From contig JAGBEO010000028.1 of NCBI GenBank assembly GCA_017936885.1, positions 62,001 through 126,000 on the forward strand: DNA of 64,000 nt, given 5' to 3'. The DNA is from Lachnospiraceae bacterium (lineage in GTDB: Bacteria; Bacillota; Clostridia; Lachnospirales; Lachnospiraceae). Below, one piece after another: positions 18,658-27,909 of this stretch. The translations under genes and the position numbers were made by a program. Numbering within the stretch: the stretch's first letter is position 1; each line of letters starts with the position of its first letter. Below the pieces are notes generated by a model. It saw nothing but the letters and a program-made list of their open reading frames with translations. It had not been told where the DNA came from and made no database searches.

Positions 18658-20727
18658 TTAATCAGAAATCTTATTCAGTGTGAAATCATCCACAGTTCCC
18701 CAGCTTGCGGCATTACATTTCATGCGTACACCGATGGTAAGCGTGCCGTCTGTAACTGTTATCTCAGGGATGGTAGGAGTCTGCCAATTTGCCCAGCCTG
18801 CAACCATAAAGGAAGCAGTTTGTTCCGCACCGTCTGCAACCGCATATAATTCTAATTCGGAATCTTCAGACATATCGCCGCCCTGCGCATAAGCAGAAAG
18901 CTGATAGGTTCCTGGCTCTAAATCCGTGAATTCCTGTTCGATAGAGAATTCCATATCAGAATCTGCCGACCAGAAATGGAAGGCAACATCGCCGGTATAA
19001 GCATCATCCGCCTTGTTCTGGAAATCCGTCGGATTAACGTCACCTTCATAGGCAACATTCCACATGGAAGTATCGGCATCTTCAAAGCTTGGGTTCTGAA
19101 CGTAGTTAATCATTTCGGTTTCAATATGACAGGTAACGGTAGTACCGTCTTCCAGGGAACCTGTAACCTCATAGGCTCCTCCGGCGCTTGTGTCGATGGC
19201 GGCAAGCTGTGTCTCATCCCAGGTAACAGCCGCCTGCTCATTGGCAGAGCGGTCATTGTAAATCACATCAACTGTTTCGGGAAGCTCAATTTCACCGCCT
19301 ACATTGCAGACAACAGAAATTTCGGGAATATAATCAACTGCCAAAGGTGCGGTGGAGCCGTATTTCAAATATTTCCATACATTTAAGGATGCAAGCGGAT
19401 AACCGTCAAAATCAAACATTGCCTGATTATCCCAGGAACAGCCGCCGTAGTATAAGCCGGAATCGTCCGGGTCATAATCACCGGCGTAGCTGCTTGCCCA
19501 GCCGCTTCCGTATTTCTCCCATGTAGAAGAGTTATCTGCGGTTGCATCGCCAACCGGAATCCAGGTTCCTTCCCAATAGAATACACCGAGTACACCGACT
19601 TCATTTGCCGCTGCACAGATATCACGAATCATGGAAGCCTGACTCTGTACGGTGGCAGCATAGCCGTCAACAAGACCCTCTATGCCATCGAAGCTGTTAC
19701 CAAAGCCATCGCCGTCTTCGGAAGTATAACAATAAGAAGTTTCTGCAATAATAACCTTTTTTCCGTATTTTTCCTGAATATTTTTGGCAACAGTCTGCAT
19801 ATTTTCGTTTGTACCGTCCCAGAACGGGTAGTAGGATAGGCCGAAAATATCATAATCAACACCGGATTCCTGCAGATTGGAAGCAATGGTATCTATTTCA
19901 TCATTCTGTTCAATATTTGTATAATGTACCACAACCTGAATATCTTTTCCGTATGTCTCAGATATCTCACGAACGGCACGGCTTCCTGAGCACAGAAGAT
20001 TCATTACCGTGGGTACATCTGTTTCGCCGGACATACCGTTGTTGATCTCATTACCGATCTGCACCATTCCTACGTCTACTCCGGCATCAAGAATTTCCGT
20101 AAGGCTTTCTTTGGTAAAGGTATAGAGTGCATCGGCTTTTTCTTCGCCGCTCATACCTTCCCATGCCTTGGGAGCATGTTGTCTTTTCGGATCGGCCCAG
20201 AAGTCAGAATAGTGGAAATCAATAGATACCTTCATGCCGTACTGGGTCGCACGTTTTCCAAGTTCGATAGCAGTAGCGACATCGTTATTACCGCCGCCAT
20301 ATCCGTTGCCGTTCTCGTCATAGGGATCATTCCATACACGCAGACGGATGTAATTCACACCGGACTGTGCTAATGTCATGAAGACATCCTGTTCTTTCCC
20401 TTCATAGTTATAATAGGTAACGCCGCTGTTTTCCTCAGCAAGTACGGCAGACGCGTCCATGCCGCGGATAAAGTCGTCAGTAATGTCGGGAATCGGCTCT
20501 ACATAGATATCAGATTCTTCCGAACTGTCCGGCAGCGGGAAAGTGGTTGCTTCAATAGTAGATCCTGTTTCTGCTGATGCCTGTGTGTTAGTTGATTCTT
20601 GGGATTCTGCCGATACCTGTGTTTCCGCGGCAGGCTCATCACTGCCTGATCCGCATCCTGCCAAAGCAGCGGAACAAAGGCCTGCACTGAGGCATAAAGC
20701 CAGTAATTTTGTGCGAGATTGTTTCAT
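18658..20727 (-). CDS. Cell-surface endo-beta-1,4-galactanase (GH53) lipoprotein
   Basis: The 689-residue protein has a signal peptide with lipobox LAGC (C25), a Ser/Thr/Glu linker, a GH53 catalytic domain (about 84-455), a bacterial Ig-like domain (about 473-535) and a C-terminal beta-sandwich (about 541-686) resembling galactan-binding CBM61. GH53 marks include GMDASAV, YIRLRVWNDP, SIDFHYSDFWADP, the acid/base E227 in QIGNEINNG and the nucleophile E329 in IIAETSY. It should cut pectic arabinogalactan or galactan outside the cell. A galacto-oligosaccharide importer is not adjacent. The divergent AraC gene is the likely regulator. Confidence 0.93.
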   Translation of the reverse strand: MKQSRTKLLALCLSAGLCSAALAGCGSGSDEPAAETQVSAESQESTNTQASAETGSTIEATTFPLPDSSEESDIYVEPIPDITDDFIRGMDASAVLAEENSGVTYYNYEGKEQDVFMTLAQSGVNYIRLRVWNDPYDENGNGYGGGNNDVATAIELGKRATQYGMKVSIDFHYSDFWADPKRQHAPKAWEGMSGEEKADALYTFTKESLTEILDAGVDVGMVQIGNEINNGMSGETDVPTVMNLLCSGSRAVREISETYGKDIQVVVHYTNIEQNDEIDTIASNLQESGVDYDIFGLSYYPFWDGTNENMQTVAKNIQEKYGKKVIIAETSYCYTSEDGDGFGNSFDGIEGLVDGYAATVQSQASMIRDICAAANEVGVLGVFYWEGTWIPVGDATADNSSTWEKYGSGWASSYAGDYDPDDSGLYYGGCSWDNQAMFDFDGYPLASLNVWKYLKYGSTAPLAVDYIPEISVVCNVGGEIELPETVDVIYNDRSANEQAAVTWDETQLAAIDTSAGGAYEVTGSLEDGTTVTCHIETEMINYVQNPSFEDADTSMWNVAYEGDVNPTDFQNKADDAYTGDVAFHFWSADSDMEFSIEQEFTDLEPGTYQLSAYAQGGDMSEDSELELYAVADGAEQTASFMVAGWANWQTPTIPEITVTDGTLTIGVRMKCNAASWGTVDDFTLNKISD

Positions 20728-21031
20728 GTTGCTTATCCTCCTCTTATTCTTACAGTATTACCCCCATAAGGTAATTTCTTATTTCTTGGACAAACGGTTG
20801 CGCAAGATGTAAAATATATAGACATGTATTGCGCATGTCCTTATATTTACGATAGTATATTGACACTGATTTTACAATGAATTATACTCATAAAAAATTG
20901 ATATATTATCATATCAAACAACATTGCACAATTGTCACACTCATTTATGGATGCGGCTATTTGCACAATGATTGAAAAATTATGATGTGTTTTGCCTTTA
21001 ACTGATACACTACAATTTCTGTGAGGTATTT
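20728..21031. promoter_or_regulatory. Divergent control region of GH53 and AraC genes
   Basis: This 304-base stretch contains no gene. TTGCGCA or TTGCACA occurs four times on the plus strand (20798, 20829, 20924, 20961), and a perfect 7-bp-arm palindrome with a 6-base centre lies at 20898-20917. These are candidate binding sites for the divergent AraC regulator. AT-rich -10-like sequences exist on both strands, but I cannot fix a single promoter. Confidence 0.5.
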
Positions 21032-21814
21032 ATGATTAAGATTATTAAAATGGGAGAGGACGCGACTCACGATGCAGAGTTTGATGTGGACCGCCCAAAT
21101 GGATTTCCCGAATATATGCTTCTTTTGACAAGAACTTCCGGCGCTTTTCTTGTGGATGACGCATGGAGTGATTATCCGGCAGATTGCGCTGTGATTTTTA
21201 AACCATATCAGAAGCAGCGCTATCATGCAATTGAAGAATCCTACACAGATTGTTGGATGCATTTTACCTCTGACCGCCTGATTACGGATGATCATTTTCC
21301 GTTCGGGACACCGATTGTCATGCGGCAGCCGGCAGAATTCTATCAGTTGTTTCATATTATTTGCACGCAATATTACGGCATCTCCTCTCACAGAGACACC
21401 ATATTGAATCATCTGGTGGAGTCGCTTGTACATATGATTGCCGATGAAAATCGGACTGCCGGGTTTCCGGAAATATATTATCAGCTTGTCTCCCTGCGTA
21501 AGGAGATTCACCAGAATCCGGCTAAGAATTGGACAGTTCCCCATATGTCAGAAAAACTTAATATCAGTACGGGATATCTGCACGCTGCCTATCAGCAATA
21601 TTTTCACACGACCTGTATGAATGATGTGATTGCGGGCAGGGTAGAGCTTGCCTGTGAATTATTGGCATCCGGTAATCTTCCGGTATCTAAGATCGCAGAA
21701 CAGTGCGGTTATAATAATACAGAGCATTTTATAAGGCAGTTTAAAGTTTATACGAATACAACGCCGGGAAAGTACAGAAAGCAAAACAATGCGGATTACC
21801 TGAATTTCATCTGA
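21032..21814 (+). CDS. AraC family transcriptional regulator
   Basis: A 260-residue protein with an N-terminal cupin-like sugar-sensing domain (about 1-150) and a C-terminal AraC DNA-binding domain. Its two helix-turn-helices include MSEKLNISTGYLHAAYQQYF and KIAEQCGYNNTEHFIRQFK, ending in the usual TTPGKYR. Divergent transcription from the GH53 galactanase suggests it activates that gene in response to galactan breakdown products. The GTGAGG upstream of the ATG is a fair ribosome site. Confidence 0.92.
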   Translation: MIKIIKMGEDATHDAEFDVDRPNGFPEYMLLLTRTSGAFLVDDAWSDYPADCAVIFKPYQKQRYHAIEESYTDCWMHFTSDRLITDDHFPFGTPIVMRQPAEFYQLFHIICTQYYGISSHRDTILNHLVESLVHMIADENRTAGFPEIYYQLVSLRKEIHQNPAKNWTVPHMSEKLNISTGYLHAAYQQYFHTTCMNDVIAGRVELACELLASGNLPVSKIAEQCGYNNTEHFIRQFKVYTNTTPGKYRKQNNADYLNFI

Positions 21815-21843
21815 CAGAGATATGGGAACGTATGTATGCCGTT

Positions 21844-22881
21844 TCAGTCGGCTTTCTCCGTCGTATCCCTGCGCAGCAGAATCGGCGTGATCACTTTATG
21901 AATCGGCTCCTTTAAAGGCTCAGGCTTTCTCTTTTTCTGCTCATTCATCTGCTCTACCAACAAGCTGACTGCTTCATAGGCAATCTTATCAATCTGCTGG
22001 CCCACAGTACTGATCGGAATAGCAGCTTCTCTGGCAATGGGCGAGTCATCGAAGCCGATGATCAGGTAATCATCCGGAAGCTTTCCGTATTTTTTAATCA
22101 GAAGATTTAAGAAAACATTGGCATGGGTATCGCTGGAAATAAAGATTCCCTTTTTCTGACTCGCATACTCCTGTTCCAATTCTTCCAGAATTTCATTCAG
22201 ATTTTCCTGCATCTGTTCATAGGTGTTACCTAAAACTCTAAAAATAACCCGGTGCTTTAAATCCTTTTCCGTACACACATCAAGAAAACCCTGAATACGT
22301 CCATATGCAGGGATTTCAGGTGCAGTGGGAGAGTTGATATGTATGAGGACGTCGCAGTTGTGTCTGGCAAGCAGACTGGTTGCCTGAACGCCGCCCATAT
22401 AGTTGTCGGTATTGACACTGCATACGTATTGATCTTCCCGCTCGATGGTTACAATCGGTATTTGCAGGTCGGCAAGTTCTTTAGAGGGAATCGTAAAGCT
22501 TAGAATAATAAGCCCTTCAATGTTGTAAGCAAGCAGCTCCTGAATATACTGCCGTTCGGAATCTTCATTCTCATTTCCGATAAAAACAAGAAACTTGTAG
22601 CCGAAATGCTCATAGGTAAGCAGAATCTGATTCAGCATTTCGGAATAATAATGATTGTTTAAATTGGGAATGATGATGCCGATAAATTCCGTTTTTCCGT
22701 TTGCCAGAATCCGGGCTACTTTGTTTTCTTTATAATCCAGATCAATGAGAGCTCTGGCTATGATTTCCTGATTTTCCAATGTAAGGGAATCGGGATTGTT
22801 AAAATACCGGGAAATGGTTGTCTTGGAGAATCCTGTATAGTTTGCAATATCGTTAAAAGTTGTATTTTTCTTTTTTGGCAT
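21844..22881 (-). CDS. LacI family transcriptional regulator
   Basis: The 345-residue protein starts with a LacI helix-turn-helix (TFNDIANYTGFSKTTISRYF) and hinge region (KVARILANGKTEFIGIIIPN), then a periplasmic-binding-protein-like core (IIGFDDSPIAREAAIPISTV). It is divergent from the sugar ABC importer operon and flanked by LacI-type palindromes, so it most likely represses that operon and itself until a sucrose-type sugar is present. It converges with the AraC gene with a 29-base gap. Confidence 0.95.
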   Translation of the reverse strand: MPKKKNTTFNDIANYTGFSKTTISRYFNNPDSLTLENQEIIARALIDLDYKENKVARILANGKTEFIGIIIPNLNNHYYSEMLNQILLTYEHFGYKFLVFIGNENEDSERQYIQELLAYNIEGLIILSFTIPSKELADLQIPIVTIEREDQYVCSVNTDNYMGGVQATSLLARHNCDVLIHINSPTAPEIPAYGRIQGFLDVCTEKDLKHRVIFRVLGNTYEQMQENLNEILEELEQEYASQKKGIFISSDTHANVFLNLLIKKYGKLPDDYLIIGFDDSPIAREAAIPISTVGQQIDKIAYEAVSLLVEQMNEQKKRKPEPLKEPIHKVITPILLRRDTTEKAD

Positions 22882-22983
22882 ATCTAAAGTCCTTTTCCGG
22901 CAGCGGTTTTCCTATAGGAATATTAAAATTTCCATCTGCTGCTTTCAAAAGTATAGCAGAAATCAATGACAAGAACAATAAGG

Positions 22984-23003
22984 AATCGGTTAAGGTACCG
23001 GTT
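22984..23003 (-). promoter_or_regulatory. LacI-type operator, LacI-proximal copy
   Basis: Read on the minus strand this 20-base element (AACCGGTACC, then TTAACCGATT) matches 17 of 20 bases of the element at 23111-23130. It lies 102 bases upstream of the LacI start codon and could autoregulate it. Confidence 0.6.
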
Positions 23004-23068
23004 TTGTAAAATGTGTATAATTTCAAAAAAGCAAAATCGTTTAGTATTCACAAAGTTTCTATTATGTG

Positions 23069-23130
23069 TTGACGTATCTTGTTTGGAATGTTACTATAAA
23101 CATATAAAGTAACCGGTTACTTAACCGGTT
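23069..23130 (+). promoter_or_regulatory. Promoter and LacI-type operators of the sugar operon
   Basis: TTGACG (23069-23074) and TACTAT (23092-23097) are 17 bases apart. Just downstream lie two AACCGGTT boxes (23111-23118 and 23123-23130). The first sits in a perfect 12-bp palindrome, GTAACCGGTTAC (23109-23120). Their position just past the -10 box suits repression by the divergent LacI protein. Confidence 0.75.
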
Positions 23131-23170
23131 TCGAGATCGTAAAATCAACAAAAAAGAGGAGGACTGCTTC

Positions 23171-24544
23171 ATGAAAAAGAAAATAGCGGCAAAGGTCATT
23201 GCTTCGGCACTTACAATGGCGCTCACCGCAGCAACGTTGACGGGATGCCGGTTCGGATTTGCAAGTGATCCGGATGATCCAAATGAGGTGAAGAAAGAAG
23301 TAACGATTGATACTTCCGTAGACACATTCCAGTATGATACCGGTTTAGAGGGAACAAGCATAACACTGTTGAATTCCAAGGCGGAGATTCAGGTGGCATT
23401 GGAAAAAATGTCGGCTGCATTTGAGGAAAAATCAGGTGTTCACGTGGAGGTTATGCCGGTGACAGACGGAGATTCCCCCTATACTAAGGTGGTAAGTCTC
23501 TATAATTCCGGCAATCCGCCCACATTGTCTATTCTGGATACGACAGACGTAATCGCGCTGGCAGAAGAGAAAGCGGAGGATTTGACAGATGAAGCATGGA
23601 CTGTTGAGGCGGAAGGATACCTGACAGAGGTAAACGGCAGGGTTTACAGCTTCCCGTTGTGTATCGAAGGAAGAGGCCTGATTTATAACAAAGCGGTAAT
23701 CGAAGCGGCCTTGGGAGAACCCTTTGATCCTTCCCAGATTAAGACACAGGATGATTTCACAGCGCTTCTTGACAGACTGGTAGCGGCAGGAATTGAAAGA
23801 CCTGTTTCTATGGCAAAAGAGGACTGGTCACTGGGGGCACACCAACTGCAGTACATATATGAGACATATGACGGTACTTCAGAAGGTGCGCAGGAGATTA
23901 TTGAACAGATCAAAGCCGGAGAACTGGATTTGGAAGAATATAACAGGATGTCGGAATTTCTGAATATGTTTGATATCTTAAAGAATTACAATGTGGCAAA
24001 GGGTGATCCCCTTGGTGCCGATTATGATGAGATGGCAATCGATCTGGCGGACGGAAAGACAGCATTCTGGTTTAACGGAAACTGGGCGTGGCCCAACCTG
24101 GAAGAAGCAGGAGCGGAGACGGAAGATGCATACGGCTTCCTGCCATATTTCCTGAATAATGACGAAAATGATTTTGCCAATCAGATGATTCAGGGTTCTC
24201 CCTCCAAGCAGATCATGTTAGACGGACAGATTGCATCTGATCAGGAAAAGGCGGCCGCAAAGGAATTTTTAAACTGGATCGTATACAGCGAGATCGGTCA
24301 GCAGATGTTAGTAAAATCCTGCAGCCTGATTCCGCCGTTTAAAAACAATCCGTATGAGCCGGAAGATCCTTTAAGCAGAGATATTTATGAGCATGTGCAG
24401 AATGGAACGGCTTTCAATGCATCTGCGATTGTCCCCAACGATCATTGGTCGATTCTGGGTGCGGCAATGCAGAAATATCTTGCAGGCAGATGCGACAGGG
24501 AAGAGTTGATGCAGTCCATCGAGGAATACTGGGCACAACAGTAG
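23171..24544 (+). CDS. Sugar ABC transporter substrate-binding lipoprotein
   Basis: A 457-residue lipoprotein (lipobox TLTGC, C26) of the family 1 extracellular sugar-binding proteins. Features include VEVMPVTDG, SFPLCIEGRGLIYNK, GKTAFWFNGNWAWPNL, and a long hinged two-domain length. It captures sugar, probably sucrose or short fructans given the GH32 and fructokinase genes, and delivers it to the two permeases. The ATP-binding subunit is missing, as is common for such importers that share one MsmK-type ATPase. AGAGGAGG precedes the ATG. Confidence 0.93.
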   Translation: MKKKIAAKVIASALTMALTAATLTGCRFGFASDPDDPNEVKKEVTIDTSVDTFQYDTGLEGTSITLLNSKAEIQVALEKMSAAFEEKSGVHVEVMPVTDGDSPYTKVVSLYNSGNPPTLSILDTTDVIALAEEKAEDLTDEAWTVEAEGYLTEVNGRVYSFPLCIEGRGLIYNKAVIEAALGEPFDPSQIKTQDDFTALLDRLVAAGIERPVSMAKEDWSLGAHQLQYIYETYDGTSEGAQEIIEQIKAGELDLEEYNRMSEFLNMFDILKNYNVAKGDPLGADYDEMAIDLADGKTAFWFNGNWAWPNLEEAGAETEDAYGFLPYFLNNDENDFANQMIQGSPSKQIMLDGQIASDQEKAAAKEFLNWIVYSEIGQQMLVKSCSLIPPFKNNPYEPEDPLSRDIYEHVQNGTAFNASAIVPNDHWSILGAAMQKYLAGRCDREELMQSIEEYWAQQ

Positions 24545-24605
24545 CAGGAAGATAATAACGGAAAAGAATCATTAGAAAAACAGTAACAGGAAAGAGGGAT
24601 TAAGT

Positions 24606-25478
24606 ATGAAATCAAAAAATAACGGAAAAGATTTCTGCATGTTTGCGCTGCCGGGGATGTTCTGTTTCTTTGCAGTCGTAATCATACCATTCTTATACGG
24701 TGTGTATCTGACATTTACCGATTGGAACGGAGTTTCGCAGACGAAAAATTTCATCGGGCTTAAGAATTTTGCAGGTGTCATGAGTGACAGGCAGTTTTGG
24801 TCTTCCTTACTGCTGACTTTTAAATATGTTATCGTAGTCGTACTTTTGGTTAATGTGATCGCCTTTGCAATTGCATATCTTTTAACAAGAGGCATTAAGG
24901 GACAGAATTTCTTCCGTGCAGGCTTCTTTACACCGAACCTGATCGGCGGTATCGTACTGGGATATATCTGGCAGTTTGTTTTCTCCAGAGTCTTTGTAAA
25001 CATCGGAGAAGGCACCGGCTGGAACTTGTTTGAAATCTCATGGCTTTCGGAGCCGAACCGGGCATTTGCGGCGCTGATACTGGTATCTGTATGGCAGTTG
25101 TCGGGATATATGATTCTGATTTATGTAGCCGGATTTATGGGACTGAGTGAGGATGTCATGGAAGCGGCAAGTATCGACGGAGCATCCGGTTTTGCGAAAC
25201 TGAAAAATATCGTGCTTCCGCTTATGATGTCTTCCATTACGATCTGCCTTTTCCTTACCCTCTCAAGGGCATTTATGGTGTATGATCTGAACCTGTCACT
25301 GACAGCGGGAGGCCCTTACGGAACTACGGAGATGGCAGCTATGCATGTGTATGAGAAAGCCTTTACATCCAGACAATTCGGTGTGGGGCAGGCTGAGGCA
25401 TTGATTTTATTCATCGTTGTAGCATGTATCAGCGGTCTTCAGGTATACTTTACGAAGAAACAGGAGGTGGAAGCATAA
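24606..25478 (+). CDS. Sugar ABC transporter permease 1
   Basis: A 290-residue inner membrane protein with six predicted helices and the EAA loop EAASIDGASGFAKLKNIVLP that docks the ATPase. It is of the MalF/UgpA type. The stop codon overlaps the start of the second permease by one base, so the two are made together. AAAGAGGG lies before the ATG. Confidence 0.95.
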   Translation: MKSKNNGKDFCMFALPGMFCFFAVVIIPFLYGVYLTFTDWNGVSQTKNFIGLKNFAGVMSDRQFWSSLLLTFKYVIVVVLLVNVIAFAIAYLLTRGIKGQNFFRAGFFTPNLIGGIVLGYIWQFVFSRVFVNIGEGTGWNLFEISWLSEPNRAFAALILVSVWQLSGYMILIYVAGFMGLSEDVMEAASIDGASGFAKLKNIVLPLMMSSITICLFLTLSRAFMVYDLNLSLTAGGPYGTTEMAAMHVYEKAFTSRQFGVGQAEALILFIVVACISGLQVYFTKKQEVEA

Positions 25479-26338
25479 TGAAGCAGACAACAGTTGGCGG
25501 AAATAAAAGAAAAGCTGCGAATATAGTGGCAATGACCGGATTGATTATCATATTTATCGCATATATGTTTCCCTTTATTATGGTGGTCATCAACTCCTTA
25601 AAACAGAAAAGGGATATTATTAAAAGCCCTTTCTCCTGGCTGTATACGATCAAGGGACTATCCTTTGACAACTTCATAAAAGCATTTACGCAGATGGACT
25701 TTCTGAATGCATTTAAAAATTCACTGATCGTGACCGTTTCTGCAACAGTGCTTGTAACCTTGCTCGCTGCAATGCTTGCTTATTATATTGTGCGGCATAA
25801 CAACGGCATTTCCAAAATGACATTTGCGCTGATGGTGGCATCTATGATTATTCCGTTCCAGGCAATTATGATTCCTCTTGTAAGTATATACGGCGGTGCC
25901 TTAAATGTGCTGAACCATAGGGCAACACTGGTATTCATGCACACCGGATTTTCCATGGCGATGTCGGTATTTATGTTCCATGGATTTATTAAGGGCAATG
26001 TGCCGATTGCATTGGAAGAGGCAGCATGTATAGACGGATGTACTCATGCAAGAACCTTTTTCCAGATCGTACTTCCGCTGTTGAAGCCCATTATTTCAAC
26101 CATGGTTATACTGAATTCCTTAGCATTTTGGAATGACTTCTTATTGCCGTCATTGGTATTGACAGATAAGAAACTTCTGACACTGCCGCTTTCTACCTAC
26201 AGCTTTTACGGCACCTATTCCGCTGATTACGGAACGATCATGGCAGGCCTGCTGTTATGTGTACTGCCGATCTTAGTGCTTTATATTGTCCTTCAGAAAC
26301 AGATTATCGGCGGTGTTGTTGCTGGTGCAGTGAAGTAA
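25478..26338 (+). CDS. Sugar ABC transporter permease 2
   Basis: A 286-residue MalG/UgpE-type permease with six predicted helices and the EAA loop LEEAACIDGCTHARTFFQIV. It starts in a TAATG overlap with the first permease, and CAGGAGGTGG upstream supports this start over an in-frame codon 54 bases earlier. Confidence 0.95.
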   Translation: MKQTTVGGNKRKAANIVAMTGLIIIFIAYMFPFIMVVINSLKQKRDIIKSPFSWLYTIKGLSFDNFIKAFTQMDFLNAFKNSLIVTVSATVLVTLLAAMLAYYIVRHNNGISKMTFALMVASMIIPFQAIMIPLVSIYGGALNVLNHRATLVFMHTGFSMAMSVFMFHGFIKGNVPIALEEAACIDGCTHARTFFQIVLPLLKPIISTMVILNSLAFWNDFLLPSLVLTDKKLLTLPLSTYSFYGTYSADYGTIMAGLLLCVLPILVLYIVLQKQIIGGVVAGAVK

Positions 26339-26388
26339 AGTAAAGGATAATCTGAGAATTAGGTCTCATGCAATATGTCAGATTGTGG

Positions 26389-26394
26389 TATACT
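26389..26394 (+). promoter_or_regulatory. Possible internal promoter before GH32
   Basis: TATACT with an upstream TGG forms an extended -10 box in the 163-base gap after the permease gene. No good -35 box is seen. It may let the catabolic genes be transcribed separately from the importer. Confidence 0.35.
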
Positions 26395-26501
26395 TTCTAA
26401 GTGAAGTATTAAATTCAGGACAGGTACGGCAGAGAAGGGCATTATATTATAAGTCACGATAGAAAGAATGAATTACATTATGTTTGGGAGGCATGCTTGG
26501 G

Positions 26502-27821
26502 ATGAACAAAAACAGAATACATTTAAAGGCACCGGGGAACTGGATCAATGACCCCAATGGCTTTATTTATTATCAGGGAAACTATCATTTGTTTTATCAA
26601 TATTTTCCTTACGCGGCAAGATGGGGAACCATGCACTGGGGACACGCTGTGAGCAAGGATCTGGTTTGCTGGGAGCATCAGGGTGTTGCACTTTATCCTA
26701 CTGTATACGAAGACCAGCACGGCTGTTTTTCGGGCAGTGCCGTAGAGCATGATGGTAAAATGTATCTCTATTATACAGGAGTTCATTATCATAAAATAGA
26801 TCCGAAAGATATTCACAGATGTCTGGATGATGCATTTGAAGCTTCCCAGATCATGATCACATCGGAGGATGGCATTCATTTTGATAATTTTCATGGAAAA
26901 AAAGTCATCATACCGCCGATAGAGGATGCAATGGTAGGCGATAAGGTGCATACCAGAGATCCCAAGGTATGGCGCGGCAAAGATGCATGGTATATGGTAG
27001 TTGGCAGTAAAACACCGGATAATAAGGGAGAGCTGATTTTCTATAAGAGCGAAAATCTTGCAGACTGGAAACTGATCAATACCGTATCAAAAGAAAACGG
27101 ATTCGGATGGATGTGGGAGTGTCCTGATTATTTCGAAACAGAGGGCGGAGAGGTACTTGTCCTTTCTCCGATTGGGCTGCTGAAAGAGGAAAATCTGGAA
27201 GGAAATCAATCTATTTGTATGCTTGTCAGGTTTGAGGAAGAGACCTGTGCAATGGAAATACCGGATCAGTATCAGTATCTGGATTACGGGCTTGATCTGT
27301 ATGCGCCCCAGTCTGCATTGGATGAAGAGGGACGCAGAGTGCTTGTAGCATGGCTCCGTATGCCGGAAGCTGTGGACGGAGCATGGCAGGGAATGTTCTG
27401 TATTCCGAGAGTCGTGGAAGTAGAGGCAGGGCATATTTATTTTAGGGTACATCCGAATATCGATAGGATGTACACAAGGAAGATCACGCATGCCGCGGAG
27501 GCTGACAGCGCCGGATATAAAATAAGCTATGAAATAGAAGAAGGGGAAACAATTAGTATCGGCGGCTATCAGATTTCAAGAAGGGGCAGTCAGATCTGTG
27601 CAGACAGGAACGGCGTTTTCCCGGAACATACAAATTTCAGAATGCAGTTTAGCACACCGGAAGTGAAAGAAGGATTCCATCTTGATATCTATGTGGACAC
27701 AAATCTGATAGAGGTCTTTGTAAATCACGGCGAGTATGTGATCAGCAGCGGTGTTTACGGATTGACGGATGAAGTCAGGGCAGATCGGATGGAAGAACTT
27801 AAGATGTATACATTAGCATAG
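26502..27821 (+). CDS. GH32 sucrose/fructan hydrolase (cytoplasmic)
   Basis: The 439-residue enzyme belongs to GH32 (invertase, sucrose-6-phosphate hydrolase, fructanase). The nucleophile motif NWINDPNGF (D17), the stabiliser RDPKVW (D153) and the acid/base WECPDYF (E206) are all present, followed by a C-terminal beta-sandwich. There is no signal peptide, so it acts on imported substrate. Because import is by an ABC system and not by a PTS, unphosphorylated sucrose or short fructo-oligosaccharides are the likely substrates, giving fructose for the next gene. ATG 26502 fits the family start; GGGAGG lies 10 bases upstream. Confidence 0.93.
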   Translation: MNKNRIHLKAPGNWINDPNGFIYYQGNYHLFYQYFPYAARWGTMHWGHAVSKDLVCWEHQGVALYPTVYEDQHGCFSGSAVEHDGKMYLYYTGVHYHKIDPKDIHRCLDDAFEASQIMITSEDGIHFDNFHGKKVIIPPIEDAMVGDKVHTRDPKVWRGKDAWYMVVGSKTPDNKGELIFYKSENLADWKLINTVSKENGFGWMWECPDYFETEGGEVLVLSPIGLLKEENLEGNQSICMLVRFEEETCAMEIPDQYQYLDYGLDLYAPQSALDEEGRRVLVAWLRMPEAVDGAWQGMFCIPRVVEVEAGHIYFRVHPNIDRMYTRKITHAAEADSAGYKISYEIEEGETISIGGYQISRRGSQICADRNGVFPEHTNFRMQFSTPEVKEGFHLDIYVDTNLIEVFVNHGEYVISSGVYGLTDEVRADRMEELKMYTLA

Positions 27822-27909
27822 ACGGCAGATGAAAAATTACCTCTGCAGGGATTACTGACAGACAGCTTTATAGCTGTATAAAATTCACGGATCGTGAGAA
27901 AGGCATGGT

